DNA of 64,000 nt from NCBI GenBank assembly GCA_041746635.1, contig JBGTGQ010000063.1, positions 61,766 through 125,765 on the forward strand, in the 5' to 3' direction. The notes beneath the pieces were generated by a model. That model was not told where the DNA came from and ran no database searches. It saw nothing but the letters and a program-made list of their open reading frames with translations. Within the stretch, counting starts at the first letter, position 1; every line of letters starts with the position of its first letter. Source of the stretch: CAMASH01 sp041746635. GTDB taxonomy: Bacteria > Verrucomicrobiota > Verrucomicrobiia > Chthoniobacterales > Terrimicrobiaceae. Positions 34,253 through 42,851 of this stretch are shown in pieces. Made by a program: the position numbers and the translations under genes.

Positions 34253-36526
34253 GTGAAGCCGGATTCCAAAACTTGCGTCATCCGCGAGGTCTCGAAAATT
34301 CTCGCCCAAGAGCCCCGCTTGGAAGCCGTGGCCCTGAGCGCGCATGACAAAAAACTCTCCATGGCCACGCTGGGAAGGGATGAGAACGGCCGCCTGGCCG
34401 GGCGGGTTTCCCAGGCCGTCAGCGAAGGCGAGGAAGCGTGCGGCCAACTGACCCCCGAGGGAAACTGCTCCGCCTGCGGCGAAAAACCCGTCGGTCAAAT
34501 CCACGGAGCGCGCGTGGTCGTCAAAACCGTCCACGGCAGCACCCTCATTGAAAAGCAGACCTGTTCGACCGCCATCTCCTTTTGGAAATGGGTTGCCCTC
34601 AAGTGGCCCAAATACGCTCCGCGCGAACACAAGCCCTTTGCTGCGGACGGCCCCGACGACAACGACTGGAAAACCATGGCCCTTCTCGCCGGAGGCTGCC
34701 TCTTCTTTGGCGTGCTTGGCATTGCGGCCGAGGTTATTTTCCAAAACCAAACCGCCTCCATCGTCCTCTACCTCGCCGCTTATCTCTGCGGTGGTTGGGA
34801 CGCCGCCAAGGACGCGTGGGAGCGCGTGCGCAAGGCCCAGCTCGATGTGCATTTTCTCATGCTGGCCGTGGCCATCGGGGCGGCGTCGATCGGAGCGTGG
34901 CGTGAAGGCGCGCTCTTGCTTTTTCTTTTTTCCGCCTCCGGTGCCATGGAGCACTACGCCATGGGCCACACGAAAAAGGCCATCAGTGCCCTCTTCCGCA
35001 AAACGCCGAAAACCGCCCGTGTTCTCCGCGCGGGTCGTGAGGAATCGCTTCCCGTCGAAGACCTTCTTCCCGGCATCATCGTGCTTGTCACCGCCGGCGA
35101 ACAAATCCCCGCCGATCTCGAAGTCGTTAAAGGCGAGACCGACTGCGATGAATCCAGCCTCACCGGCGAATCCCGCCCCGTGGGCAAACAGCCCGGCGAC
35201 ACCACCCTGGCCGGCACGATGAACCTCTGGGGAGCGATTGAGGGCCGCGTGCTGCGCAAAGCCAGCGAAAGCGCCCTGCAAAAAATCATCACCCTCATCC
35301 AGGACGCGCAGGGCATGAAGGCCCCATCGCAAAAATTCACCGACAAATTTGGAACGACCTACACCTGGGCCATCCTCACACTTTGCGCTGTCATGTTCTT
35401 CGTCTGGTGGCTGGCCTTCAACCTCCCGCCTTTCCTTTCCCGGCCGGAAACACCCAGTGCGTTTTATCGAACCATGACCCTTCTCGTGGTGGCCTCGCCC
35501 TGTGCGCTGGTGCTCTCCGTGCCGTCCTCGATCCTCTCCGCCATTGCCAGCGGGGCACGGCGCGGCGTCCTCTTTCGGGGTGGAGCCGCCATCGAAACTC
35601 TCGCCCGCGTCAAGGTGGTCGCGCTCGACAAAACCGGCACGCTCACCACCGGCGATCTCACTCTCGAAAAACTCGAATGCCTGGAAGGCAGCGAACAAAA
35701 CTTCCAGCGTATCGCCCTCAGCCTGGCCCGCCTTTCCGAACACCCGCTCTCCCTCGCCATCCGCAAATTTGGCGCCCAATGGAAAGCCGTCCCCGCGGAC
35801 GTCACGGACTTCGAAACGCTTGCCGGCAAGGGCCTCCGCGCCACCGTCGACGGACACGAATATCACCTCGGCAGCCGCAAACTTGCCGGCGGTTCCCACG
35901 ACCTTCCCGACGACCCCCTCTCCGGCGGCGCGGAAGTCTGGGTCTCCGGTCCCGGCCTGCTCGGCCGCATGACCTTCCGCGACAAGGTCCGCCCCGAATC
36001 CCGCCAGACCCTCGCCGCCTTGAACAAACTTGGCCTTCGCACCGTCATGCTCACCGGCGACCACAGCGGCGCGGCCGAACTCATCGGCCGGCAAGTCGGT
36101 GTGAACGAAATCCGCTCCGGCCTCCTGCCCGAACAAAAAGTCGCGGCCATCCAGGAACTGAAAAAATCAGGTGCCGTCCGCGTGGCCATGGTCGGCGATG
36201 GGGTGAACGATGCCCCCTGCATCGCCGCCGCTGATGTGGGCGTGGCGATGGGCGCACGCGGTTCCGACGCCGCCCTTGAACAAGCCGAAGTCGTCCTGAT
36301 GAACGACCGTCTGGAAAATTTCCTCCTCGCCCGCGACCTGAGCGAGCGTTCCCGCCGCATCATCACCCAAAACATCGCCGTGGCCCTCGGTGCCGTCGTC
36401 ATCATGGTGAGTGCTGCCTTTCTTTTCCCGATTCCGCTCGCCCTCGGCGTGGTCGTTCACGAAGGCAGCACCGTCCTTGTTGTGCTGAACAGCCTGCGCC
36501 TGTTGCTCGTGAAACGATCCGCATAA
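34253..36526 (+). CDS. P1B-4-type heavy-metal translocating ATPase
   Basis: A 757-residue P-type ATPase from GTG 34253. Instead of a full ferredoxin-like metal domain it has a short N-terminal Cys cluster (CGQLTPEGNCSACGE). Actuator: DESSLTGESRPV (TGES). TM metal motif: VVASPCALVLSVPSS (SPC rather than CPC). Phosphorylation: ALDKTGTLT. Nucleotide site: SEHPLSLAI (HP). Hinge: VGDGVNDAP. Near the end VVHEGSTVLVVLNSLRLL contains the HEGST motif. SPC plus HEG(G/S)T identify the P1B-4 group (CtpD/CoaT-like), which export Co, Zn, Ni or Fe/haem-related metals. It stands alone between convergent or divergent neighbours. Confidence 0.9.
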   Translation: MKPDSKTCVIREVSKILAQEPRLEAVALSAHDKKLSMATLGRDENGRLAGRVSQAVSEGEEACGQLTPEGNCSACGEKPVGQIHGARVVVKTVHGSTLIEKQTCSTAISFWKWVALKWPKYAPREHKPFAADGPDDNDWKTMALLAGGCLFFGVLGIAAEVIFQNQTASIVLYLAAYLCGGWDAAKDAWERVRKAQLDVHFLMLAVAIGAASIGAWREGALLLFLFSASGAMEHYAMGHTKKAISALFRKTPKTARVLRAGREESLPVEDLLPGIIVLVTAGEQIPADLEVVKGETDCDESSLTGESRPVGKQPGDTTLAGTMNLWGAIEGRVLRKASESALQKIITLIQDAQGMKAPSQKFTDKFGTTYTWAILTLCAVMFFVWWLAFNLPPFLSRPETPSAFYRTMTLLVVASPCALVLSVPSSILSAIASGARRGVLFRGGAAIETLARVKVVALDKTGTLTTGDLTLEKLECLEGSEQNFQRIALSLARLSEHPLSLAIRKFGAQWKAVPADVTDFETLAGKGLRATVDGHEYHLGSRKLAGGSHDLPDDPLSGGAEVWVSGPGLLGRMTFRDKVRPESRQTLAALNKLGLRTVMLTGDHSGAAELIGRQVGVNEIRSGLLPEQKVAAIQELKKSGAVRVAMVGDGVNDAPCIAAADVGVAMGARGSDAALEQAEVVLMNDRLENFLLARDLSERSRRIITQNIAVALGAVVIMVSAAFLFPIPLALGVVVHEGSTVLVVLNSLRLLLVKRSA

Positions 36527-36590
36527 GCGTTAACCCACCGTCACTTCAGAGTTTTTTGAGTATCTGAAATCAGATGGACTCCCTTTTTCA

Positions 36591-37691
36591 TCAAGAGAGC
36601 GCGGGCTCACGCGCGTGGCGAAAACCGGATAGGCGATGGGGCGGGGCGAGGCCTTTGGAGAGGGCCAGATAGTGAAATTGGGTGCCCATGCTTTCGGGGT
36701 GAAGCAGGGTTTGCAGGGTGCGGAGCAATTTTTGCGAGGCGGAGTCCGGCGGGCCGTCGAGGGATTTGAGCAGGCTTTCCGAGGCTCCGACGAGGAAGTG
36801 GTGCTGATCGGCAAAGCCCTCGACGCGGAAACCGTTTTCCCGCGCCGCCGCCATCAGGGCGGTGAAATCCACGTGCGCGGTGATGTCCTTGTTGCCCGGG
36901 TCCTCCAGCGGTTTGGCATCGCGGCGATGGCCTTGATAGCAGGAAAACGTGCCTTCGCGGCGATGGGGCGCGTGGAGCTTTTCGCGGGACAATCCGTAGT
37001 CCACTACCAGCACCCAGCCGGTGCGGATTTTTTTCCCGAGCGCGCCCAGCCAGCCGCGCACGACGGGGCGGACTTCCGCGATGGTGCCGGCGGGGCGACT
37101 GGGAAACTCGCGGAGGTCATCGCGCAAGGCGGGAGAAGGGGCGGCGGGCCGGAAGGCGAATCCATCCTGGTGTGACACGACGAAAAGTTCCTCCCAAGTA
37201 TCGCCGGTTGATTGCACGAGATGAAAGGGGAGGGCGTCCACCAGTTCGTTGGAGAAATGCACGCCGTCGAAGGTTGGCAGGTCCTCCAGGCTCTCCGCCC
37301 ATCGCACGGCCCGGCCGCGCAGCGTTTCTTGCTGGAGTTCGCGCAGGGAGGCGGAGGGTTCGACGATCCAATATTGCAGCGGAAGGTCCGGCAGGGCGCT
37401 AAGCACATCGGCGGCGAGTTGTCCGTCGTGCGCGCCTTGCTCGACCAGGCAAAACCCGGCGGGTTGGCCGAGGTGCCGCCACATTTCCCGGAACTGTCCG
37501 GCGAGGACGCGACCGAAGACGGGGCCGATGCTGACGTTGGTGTAAAAGTCGCCACCGCGCCCGATTTTGGCCCGACCGGAGGCGTAGTAGCCGAGTTGCG
37601 GATGGTAGAGCGCGAGCTCTATGAACCGCGCGAAAGAATGCGGACCGCCCTGCGCGATCTCCGCCGCGATCAGGTCGGGTAGGGCGGGCAT
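36591..37691 (-). CDS. MidA/NDUFAF7-like SAM-dependent methyltransferase
   Basis: A 366-residue class I methyltransferase. The start is ATG 37691 giving MPALPDLIAAEIAQGGPHSFA; the upstream frame is repeat-derived and should be ignored. Family markers: FARFIELALYHPQLGYYASG (FM..aLY.p..GYY), GDFYTNVSIGPVFGRVLA, LVEQGAHDGQLAADVL (SAM loop, where E.GaG.G is usual and here GAHDG), HFSNELVDALPFH and LVVDYGLSREKL. It methylates an arginine in a complex I subunit in mitochondria; the bacterial target is less defined. The start codon lies in the loop of a twin-hairpin repeat. Confidence 0.86.
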   Translation of the reverse strand: MPALPDLIAAEIAQGGPHSFARFIELALYHPQLGYYASGRAKIGRGGDFYTNVSIGPVFGRVLAGQFREMWRHLGQPAGFCLVEQGAHDGQLAADVLSALPDLPLQYWIVEPSASLRELQQETLRGRAVRWAESLEDLPTFDGVHFSNELVDALPFHLVQSTGDTWEELFVVSHQDGFAFRPAAPSPALRDDLREFPSRPAGTIAEVRPVVRGWLGALGKKIRTGWVLVVDYGLSREKLHAPHRREGTFSCYQGHRRDAKPLEDPGNKDITAHVDFTALMAAARENGFRVEGFADQHHFLVGASESLLKSLDGPPDSASQKLLRTLQTLLHPESMGTQFHYLALSKGLAPPHRLSGFRHAREPALS

Positions 37692-37720
37692 CTTGCCCCC
37701 CGATGCCGGCCTCCTGCCGG
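37682..37720. repeat. twin-hairpin REP-like element that contains the midA-like start codon
   Basis: gggca-tct-tgccc (37686-37698) and ccggc-ctcct-gccgg (37706-37720) are the two hairpins. The CAT at 37689-37691 (minus-strand ATG of the methyltransferase) is inside the first one. The preceding gene's stop at 37744 is just beyond. Confidence 0.7.
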
Positions 37721-37743
37721 AATCCTCCCCCGGCGCAACCAGA

Positions 37744-39192
37744 TCACTGAGGCCGGGTGACTTCGCGCACATAAACGTTCACCTGGCCGTCGGCCCCTAT
37801 GCGAACGTCGGTGATGAGGAAAGGCCGCCGGGAATCGCGGGAAAAGGTGGAGCCTTCCGAGGGGGGCGGATTGCCGGAGGGAAACTCGACGATGACGCGG
37901 GTGTTGCTGGATTTTCCCCTGATGCCGAGATTTTCGGCGATGGCGCCTTGGGAGCGCAGCACGGCGCGGTTCTGACCGGAGGCGGTGACGATGAAGTTGC
38001 CTTGTAGATAAATGTGTTCGCCCGTGGTGCCGCGACCGGCGAGATCGGGCATATCGGGGACGTTGAGGAGGCGTCCTCGCGGCATTTGTCCGGGGGTGTA
38101 AATGGGCCAGTTTCCGCCCGCCGTATTGGCAATGGATCCGCCGGGATCGGGGGTGGGCGAGAGAACCGGCTGCAAGGGTGGGGGCGATGTGCCGGCGACG
38201 GGGGCGGGTGACGGAGTGACAGGTTCGGCCGGCAGGACGGGGGCATCCGGCGGCAGCGTGGTGGGAGCGGGAGGCGCGATGCCGCCACCCACGGGCTTGG
38301 GCCGTTCGACCCGGACGAGTTGCGCTTGCGGCTTTTTCGGAACAGACCCGCCGTGAGCGGTGTTCAGGCCCGCCCGCAACTGATAGGCGGAAAGTTTTTC
38401 CCAGGCGGTCGCCACGGCGGCGGCGTTCAGGACCGGCAGCCCAGCGGCGGCGTTGACCCGGAGCGGAGGTTCAAGGGAAAACGTCCCCGGGCCGGTGCTG
38501 GCGGCGTAGTTACCATAGAGGAGGGGCACGGCGGTGAATTGGAGGCGTCCGTCCTCCAACCGCCGGACATTGACCAAGGCGGAGAGATCCACGTTTCGAT
38601 CCAGTCGCAGATCCAACCCGGTGAGCAGCATGCGCTGGAGGATGGGGACCACGCGTTTGTCTGCGGTGAAAACCTGTTCGAGGAGAACGTGGGGATAATC
38701 GGTGGACTGGGCGAGGGCGACTACGCCGGACGGGAAAAAGTTTTGATCGGTCAATTCGTAAGAATCGAGAATGTTAAAGGTGCCGATGACGTAGGGGACC
38801 AGATCCTGGGTGAGCTTGTAATTGCGGAGGTAATTCCGCAGCAAAATGTCGCTGGCCTGGGAGAGTTCGCGATTGCTCATTTTGTTGTAGCGATCCCAGA
38901 GTTTGGCGGCGTTGAGGAAATCGCCCCGGGGCGCGGCGGTCAGTTCAAAGCGCTTGGGCGGGTCCAGTTTTTTAAGCTTGGAAAGAATGGCGTAGCTCAT
39001 TGCTTTCTCGGGATGGCCGAAGACGTAAAAACTGAAAATCCAGCAGGCAATGGCCACTGCGGTAAGCAGGAGAATGACAATGGTCCAAAGGAAGAGATCG
39101 CCGCCCCGGCGGGGGCTGCTGTCGTCGCCATGCAGGGAGAGTTCCGAGGCGCGCGTGCGGGCTTCGAGTTTTCTTCCTTTTGGTTCGGCCAT
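37744..39192 (-). CDS. single-pass membrane protein of unknown function (Pro-rich middle)
   Basis: A 482-residue protein. The N-terminus is cytoplasmic and basic, then one TM segment (LFLWTIVILLLTAVAIACWIF, with part FYVFGHP following) near residues 32-57. A helical domain covers about 90-250 (LRNYLRNYKLTQDLVPYVIGT), followed by a 100-residue Pro/Ala-rich linker (residues about 290-365), then a C-terminal beta-rich domain that ends VRIGADGQVNVYVREVTRPQ. It is not a recognised enzyme. It sits between hesB-like and midA-like genes in one minus-strand operon (17 bp after the hesB-like stop), so it might be an envelope factor coupled to them, which is weak inference. Confidence 0.6.
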   Translation of the reverse strand: MAEPKGRKLEARTRASELSLHGDDSSPRRGGDLFLWTIVILLLTAVAIACWIFSFYVFGHPEKAMSYAILSKLKKLDPPKRFELTAAPRGDFLNAAKLWDRYNKMSNRELSQASDILLRNYLRNYKLTQDLVPYVIGTFNILDSYELTDQNFFPSGVVALAQSTDYPHVLLEQVFTADKRVVPILQRMLLTGLDLRLDRNVDLSALVNVRRLEDGRLQFTAVPLLYGNYAASTGPGTFSLEPPLRVNAAAGLPVLNAAAVATAWEKLSAYQLRAGLNTAHGGSVPKKPQAQLVRVERPKPVGGGIAPPAPTTLPPDAPVLPAEPVTPSPAPVAGTSPPPLQPVLSPTPDPGGSIANTAGGNWPIYTPGQMPRGRLLNVPDMPDLAGRGTTGEHIYLQGNFIVTASGQNRAVLRSQGAIAENLGIRGKSSNTRVIVEFPSGNPPPSEGSTFSRDSRRPFLITDVRIGADGQVNVYVREVTRPQ

Positions 39193-39209
39193 AAATGAAT
39201 TTGATGCGG

Positions 39210-39554
39210 CTACGGACGGGCGGTGGCGGCGGGCTCAAACGATGTGCCACACCCGCAACTCCGCACCGCGTTTGGGTTGTTTACCCGAAATCCCGCGCCA
39301 GACAAGCCCTCTTCGTAATCAATCGTGCAGCCGTCCAATTGCGCCACGCTGGAAGCCTCCACGTAGAGCCGGGCTCCGTCGCGTTCGATGGTGAGATCGT
39401 CCGCCTCGGGCGCGCGGATTGACATGGCGTATTGCAGTCCGGCGCAGCCCCCGCGTTCCACGGCCAAACGCAGGCCAGTCGTCCCGGTGTCGAGGTTTTT
39501 TTCCCGGACGAGAACGTGAAGTTGCGCGGCGGCTTGGACGGAGAGTTCGATCAC
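39210..39554 (-). CDS. HesB/IscA/ErpA-type iron-sulfur assembly protein
   Basis: A 114-residue A-type carrier. The three conserved cysteines of the HesB family are present: GGCAGLQY and CGCGTSF (GxCxG and CGCG motifs). N-terminal LSVQAAAQLHVLVREK and the strand VEASSVAQLDGCTIDYEEGLSGAGFRVNNPNA (core IDYEEGLSGAGFRVNNPNA) are typical. It would receive Fe-S clusters from a scaffold and pass them to apo-enzymes. First gene of an operon with the 482-residue membrane protein and midA-like gene; divergent from mutL. The window also encodes Fe-S users such as the molybdenum hydroxylase, but no suf or isc locus. Confidence 0.9.
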   Translation of the reverse strand: MIELSVQAAAQLHVLVREKNLDTGTTGLRLAVERGGCAGLQYAMSIRAPEADDLTIERDGARLYVEASSVAQLDGCTIDYEEGLSGAGFRVNNPNAVRSCGCGTSFEPAATARP

Positions 39555-39609
39555 ATCCTTTTCTTATGAATGAATCCATGCGAAGTCAAATGGCTCGAAG
39601 CCATTCGCC

Positions 39610-41355
39610 ATGGGAAAAATCCGCGTTTTATCCGACGAAACAGCCAGCCAGGTCGCGGCGGGCGAGGTGGTGGAACGCCCGGCCTCCCTGGTGAAGGAGT
39701 TGGTGGAAAACAGCCTCGATGCCGGGGCGACGCGCATCTGGGTCGAATACGCCCGCGGCGGTTCGCGCCTGGTTTCCGTGCGGGACGACGGCTGCGGGAT
39801 GGATCGCGAGGATGCGCTGCTTTGCCTGGAACGTCATGCCACCAGCAAAATCCGCCTCGGGACCGATCTGGAGCGGGTGCGCACGATGGGGTTCCGGGGC
39901 GAGGCCCTGCCCAGCATGGCCAGCGTTTCGCGGTTCCGGTTGGTGACGCGCGAGCCTGCGGCCGATTCCGGCACCGAGGTGGTGGTGACCGGGGGAAAGG
40001 TCGAAAGCGTGCGGGAAACCGGCGTGCCGCCAGGAACGCAGGTCGAGGTGAAGGAGCTTTTTTACAATCTGCCGGCGAGGCGGAAATTTCTGCGCGGCGA
40101 GGAAACCGAATCCGCCCACATCGTGCACGGCCTGGAGGGCATGGCGCTGGCCAGTCCGGGCGTGGCCTTCGATTGCCGCCGGGATGGCCGCGAGGTGTTG
40201 TCCCTGCCCCGCGCGGAAAGCTTGGCGGTGCGCATCAGGGATTTGTTCGGCGCGGAGTATTTGGCCCGGCTGATCGAGATGGAACCCGCGCAGGGCGAGG
40301 GGTTTCGTCTAAGCGGTTTTCTGGCCCGGCCGGGTCAGGGGCGGCGCGACCGTCTGCAGCAATTTGTCATCCTCAACGGACGTCCAATTCATTGTCCCGT
40401 CGTGCAGCAGCCGCTGCGCGAGGCTTATGCGGAGGCCGTGGAGCGCGGGTTGCATCCGGTCTGCGTCTTGCTCATCGAGATGGATCCGGAACTGGTCGAT
40501 TGCAATGTACACCCGGCCAAACGCGAAGTGCGCCTGCGCCAGCCGGATGTCCTCCGGCGGGCCATCTTCGACGCGGCGAAATCCGTCATCGCCCGCGCCC
40601 GGCAGGAATTGGTGCGCCCGGTTCTCGATGCCAGCCCGTCGTTGCCCATTCCGGCTCCGGTCTTTTATCGGGAAAATCCGCAGCACAATCTGCCCTTGGA
40701 GAAACCGCTGCCTCCTGCCGCCCCGGTGACCTCGCCGGAAATCTGCCCGCCGTCCGTCCCGGTGGAACCCGATCCAGCGGACACTTTCCGCCTGTTGGGC
40801 ACGGTAGGCGGGAGTTATCTGGTTCTGGAAGGACAGGAGGGAATGGTCCTGCTCGACACGCGGGCGGCGGCGGAGCGCATCCTATTTGAAACGCTCATGC
40901 GGCAGATCGACCAAGGGGAGGTGCCCAGCCAGCAACTCCTCATTTCCGAAGTGATCGAACTGCCCGCCCGCGAACACGCGTGGGTGGCGGATCATCTGGA
41001 GGATTTGCGGGCGGCGGGATTTTTGGTGGACCCGTTCGGCGGAACCACGTTGAAGATCGAGGGATTGCCCGCCTCGGCGGCGGGCCGGGAGCCGGGTCCC
41101 CTCTTGCATGAAATCATTTCGGCCGTGCGCGCGGCTGGCAGGTTGCCGCGGGGCCGCGGCGTGCGCGAGGCGGTCGTCCGTTCGGTTGCCCGGCTGGCGG
41201 CGGAGGAAAAATTCTCCGGCGACGAAAACCGCGCCCGCCGTCTGGTGCGCGAGTTGCTGCGCTGCGAACTGCCCTACGCCAGCCCGACCGGACGTCCCAC
41301 CATGATCCAATATTCCTTCGCGGAACTGGACCGGAAGTTTGGGCGGAGCGGGTGA
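39610..41355 (+). CDS. mutL: DNA mismatch repair protein MutL with degenerate endonuclease motifs
   Basis: A 581-residue MutL. The GHKL ATPase is intact: ELVENSLDAGAT, RDDGCGM, RHATSKI, GFRGEALPS, followed by the second-domain motifs (PLREAYAEAV, CNVHPAKREVRL). The C-terminal dimerisation domain (from about residue 395) aligns with MutL but lacks its metal sites: DQHAAHER is LDTRAAAER, the ACR motif reads SVARLA, and CPHGRPT reads SPTGRPT. These changes remove the His/Cys ligands of the endonuclease. So it should act as a clamp and matchmaker without nicking DNA itself. It is divergent from the hesB-like gene; no mutS is close. Confidence 0.93.
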   Translation: MGKIRVLSDETASQVAAGEVVERPASLVKELVENSLDAGATRIWVEYARGGSRLVSVRDDGCGMDREDALLCLERHATSKIRLGTDLERVRTMGFRGEALPSMASVSRFRLVTREPAADSGTEVVVTGGKVESVRETGVPPGTQVEVKELFYNLPARRKFLRGEETESAHIVHGLEGMALASPGVAFDCRRDGREVLSLPRAESLAVRIRDLFGAEYLARLIEMEPAQGEGFRLSGFLARPGQGRRDRLQQFVILNGRPIHCPVVQQPLREAYAEAVERGLHPVCVLLIEMDPELVDCNVHPAKREVRLRQPDVLRRAIFDAAKSVIARARQELVRPVLDASPSLPIPAPVFYRENPQHNLPLEKPLPPAAPVTSPEICPPSVPVEPDPADTFRLLGTVGGSYLVLEGQEGMVLLDTRAAAERILFETLMRQIDQGEVPSQQLLISEVIELPAREHAWVADHLEDLRAAGFLVDPFGGTTLKIEGLPASAAGREPGPLLHEIISAVRAAGRLPRGRGVREAVVRSVARLAAEEKFSGDENRARRLVRELLRCELPYASPTGRPTMIQYSFAELDRKFGRSG

Positions 41356-41467
41356 AGAGGAGCCTCACGCAAAGGTTGGAAGGATGAGAAGGTTCGGAAA
41401 AATGCTTTGGTAAACCCGAACTTCCTGCCTGACCTTTTGATCCTTCCCATCCTTTGCGTGAGGTCAT
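41356..41467. repeat. intergenic inverted repeat ('cctcacgcaaagg' type)
   Basis: Left arm cctcacgcaaaggttggaag and right arm containing catcctttgcgtgaggtcat lie about 100 bp apart just after the mutL stop, with gatgagaaggttcgg and ccgaacttcctgcctgac as further partly complementary stretches. It could form a long imperfect stem. The right arm runs up to the GNAT gene upstream region. Confidence 0.6.
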
Positions 41468-41533
41468 TTCCTGGCCTTGGCTGATCGTGCCGCCGCCATT
41501 GCCACGCCTTGCCGGTTATGAAATACTGCCTCT

Positions 41534-42004
41534 GTGATTGACGGCCTGCGCATAGAACCCGCCACCTTGGACGACCTGCCGGAATTGTCCGAGATGCTCT
41601 ACGAGCTGTTTTCGCAGGAACAGGATTTTGTGCCGAATCACGAGACGCAAAAACGCGGCCTGCGTCTGATTTTGGAAGACCCTTCGCGCGGACGGATTTT
41701 TGTTTTGCGCACTTCCAACAAAATCATCGGCATGATCAATCTGCTCATCACCATCAGCACGGCCGAGGGCGGGTTTGTGCTGATTCTGGAAGATCTCATT
41801 ATTGACCGTGCGCACCGCGGCCAGGGTTACGGCACGAAGTTGTTGAACTACGCCATTGAGTTTGCCAAAAAGAAAAATTTCCTTCGCATCACCCTGCTGA
41901 CCGATCAGCCCGACGAACCGCAGAAGCACTTCTATTTGAAGAACGGGTTTATCCAAAGCTCGATGGTGCCGATGCGGATGTATTTTCGCGGCAATGATTC
42001 CTGA
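41534..42004 (+). CDS. GNAT-family N-acetyltransferase
   Basis: A 156-residue acetyltransferase from GTG 41534. The acetyl-CoA pyrophosphate loop is in RAHRGQGYGTKLLNYA (Q/RxxGxG/A as RGQGYG). A preceding strand (ILEDLIIDRAHRGQG) and a C-terminal TLLTDQPDEPQKHFYLKNGFIQS complete the fold (YLKNGF is the motif B end). The substrate amine is unknown. Its stop overlaps the larB start by 11 bases, so the two are co-translated; this coupling need not mean a shared pathway. Confidence 0.85.
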   Translation: MIDGLRIEPATLDDLPELSEMLYELFSQEQDFVPNHETQKRGLRLILEDPSRGRIFVLRTSNKIIGMINLLITISTAEGGFVLILEDLIIDRAHRGQGYGTKLLNYAIEFAKKKNFLRITLLTDQPDEPQKHFYLKNGFIQSSMVPMRMYFRGNDS

Positions 42005-42674
42005 GCCGGCCCGCGATCTTGGCTTTGCGCGGGTGGATTTGGATCGGGCGGAACGCTGTGGCCGCCCTGAGGTGATTTATTGTCCGGGCAAACTGCCCGG
42101 CGAGGTGGCGGCCATTGCCCAGGAACTCCGCCGGAATGGCCAAGCCGTTCTCGCCACCCGGGCGGATGTGGCGCAATTCGACGCGGTGAAAAATTTTTTG
42201 CCGGAAGCGGTTTTTCACCAGCGCGCCCGCTGCATCACCGTGGGTGAACGTCCCGCGGCAACCGGAAAGTGGAAAGTCGGCGTGCTCTGCGCCGGCACGG
42301 CGGATCTGCCCGTGGCCGAGGAGGCGATTGTTTCGCTGGAAAGCTTCGGACAAAGGGTGGAACGCATTTTTGACGTGGGCGTGGCGGGTCTGCATCGCCT
42401 GCTGGGGGAAGTCGATCGCATCCGTTCGTGCGGTGTCCTCGTCGTGGTGGCCGGCATGGAAGGTGCCTTGCCCAGTGCCGTGTCCGGGCTGGTGGACAAG
42501 CCTGTCATTGCCGTGCCGACCAGCGTGGGCTACGGGGCGAATTTTGGCGGACTCTCCGCCTTGCTCGGCATGCTCAACTCCTGCGGCAGCGGGGTCACAG
42601 TGGTCAATATCGACAACGGTTTCGGCGCAGCCTGCGCCGCGGATGACATCCTCCGCCTCGCGGCCGGGGTGTGA
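41994..42674 (+). CDS. larB: pyridinium-3,5-biscarboxylic acid mononucleotide synthase LarB
   Basis: A 226-residue AIR-carboxylase-like enzyme (PurE fold). Visible: RPEVIYCPGKLPGEV, then VGVLCAGTADLPVAEEA (GTaDlpVAeEA), VYRIFDVGVAGLHRLL-like RIFDVGVAGLHRLL, VVVAGMEGALPSAVSGLV, VPTSVGYGANFGG and the C-terminal GSGVTVVNIDNGFGAA. LarB carboxylates nicotinate mononucleotide analogues in synthesis of the nickel-pincer cofactor of lactate racemase-type enzymes. larC, larE and larA are not in the window, so the pathway is either split or LarB serves another role here. Co-translated with the GNAT gene. Confidence 0.9.
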   Translation: MIPEPARDLGFARVDLDRAERCGRPEVIYCPGKLPGEVAAIAQELRRNGQAVLATRADVAQFDAVKNFLPEAVFHQRARCITVGERPAATGKWKVGVLCAGTADLPVAEEAIVSLESFGQRVERIFDVGVAGLHRLLGEVDRIRSCGVLVVVAGMEGALPSAVSGLVDKPVIAVPTSVGYGANFGGLSALLGMLNSCGSGVTVVNIDNGFGAACAADDILRLAAGV

Positions 42675-42701
42675 TGAAAAGCGCGTGAGGCTCGGACTCC
42701 A

Positions 42702-42742
42702 CCGGCTCACGCCGGCGGCTACATAGCTGCGTTCGTGAGAAC
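42702..42742. repeat. short hairpin pair between larB and livJ
   Basis: ccggc-tcac-gccgg at 42702-42715 and gttc-gtga-gaac at 42731-42742 form two small stems in a 177-bp gap. The style (two adjacent hairpins) matches the twin-hairpin elements, but the core differs. Confidence 0.4.
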
Positions 42743-42851
42743 GTGGTCGCTGGAACCGCCCCCACATTTCATCACCGCATCGCCTGGCTGCCGGAAAAAA
42801 AGCAAAGCTTGCCACCTGCCGCTGAATCCTCCATTTCCCTAGGCAGTTCCT

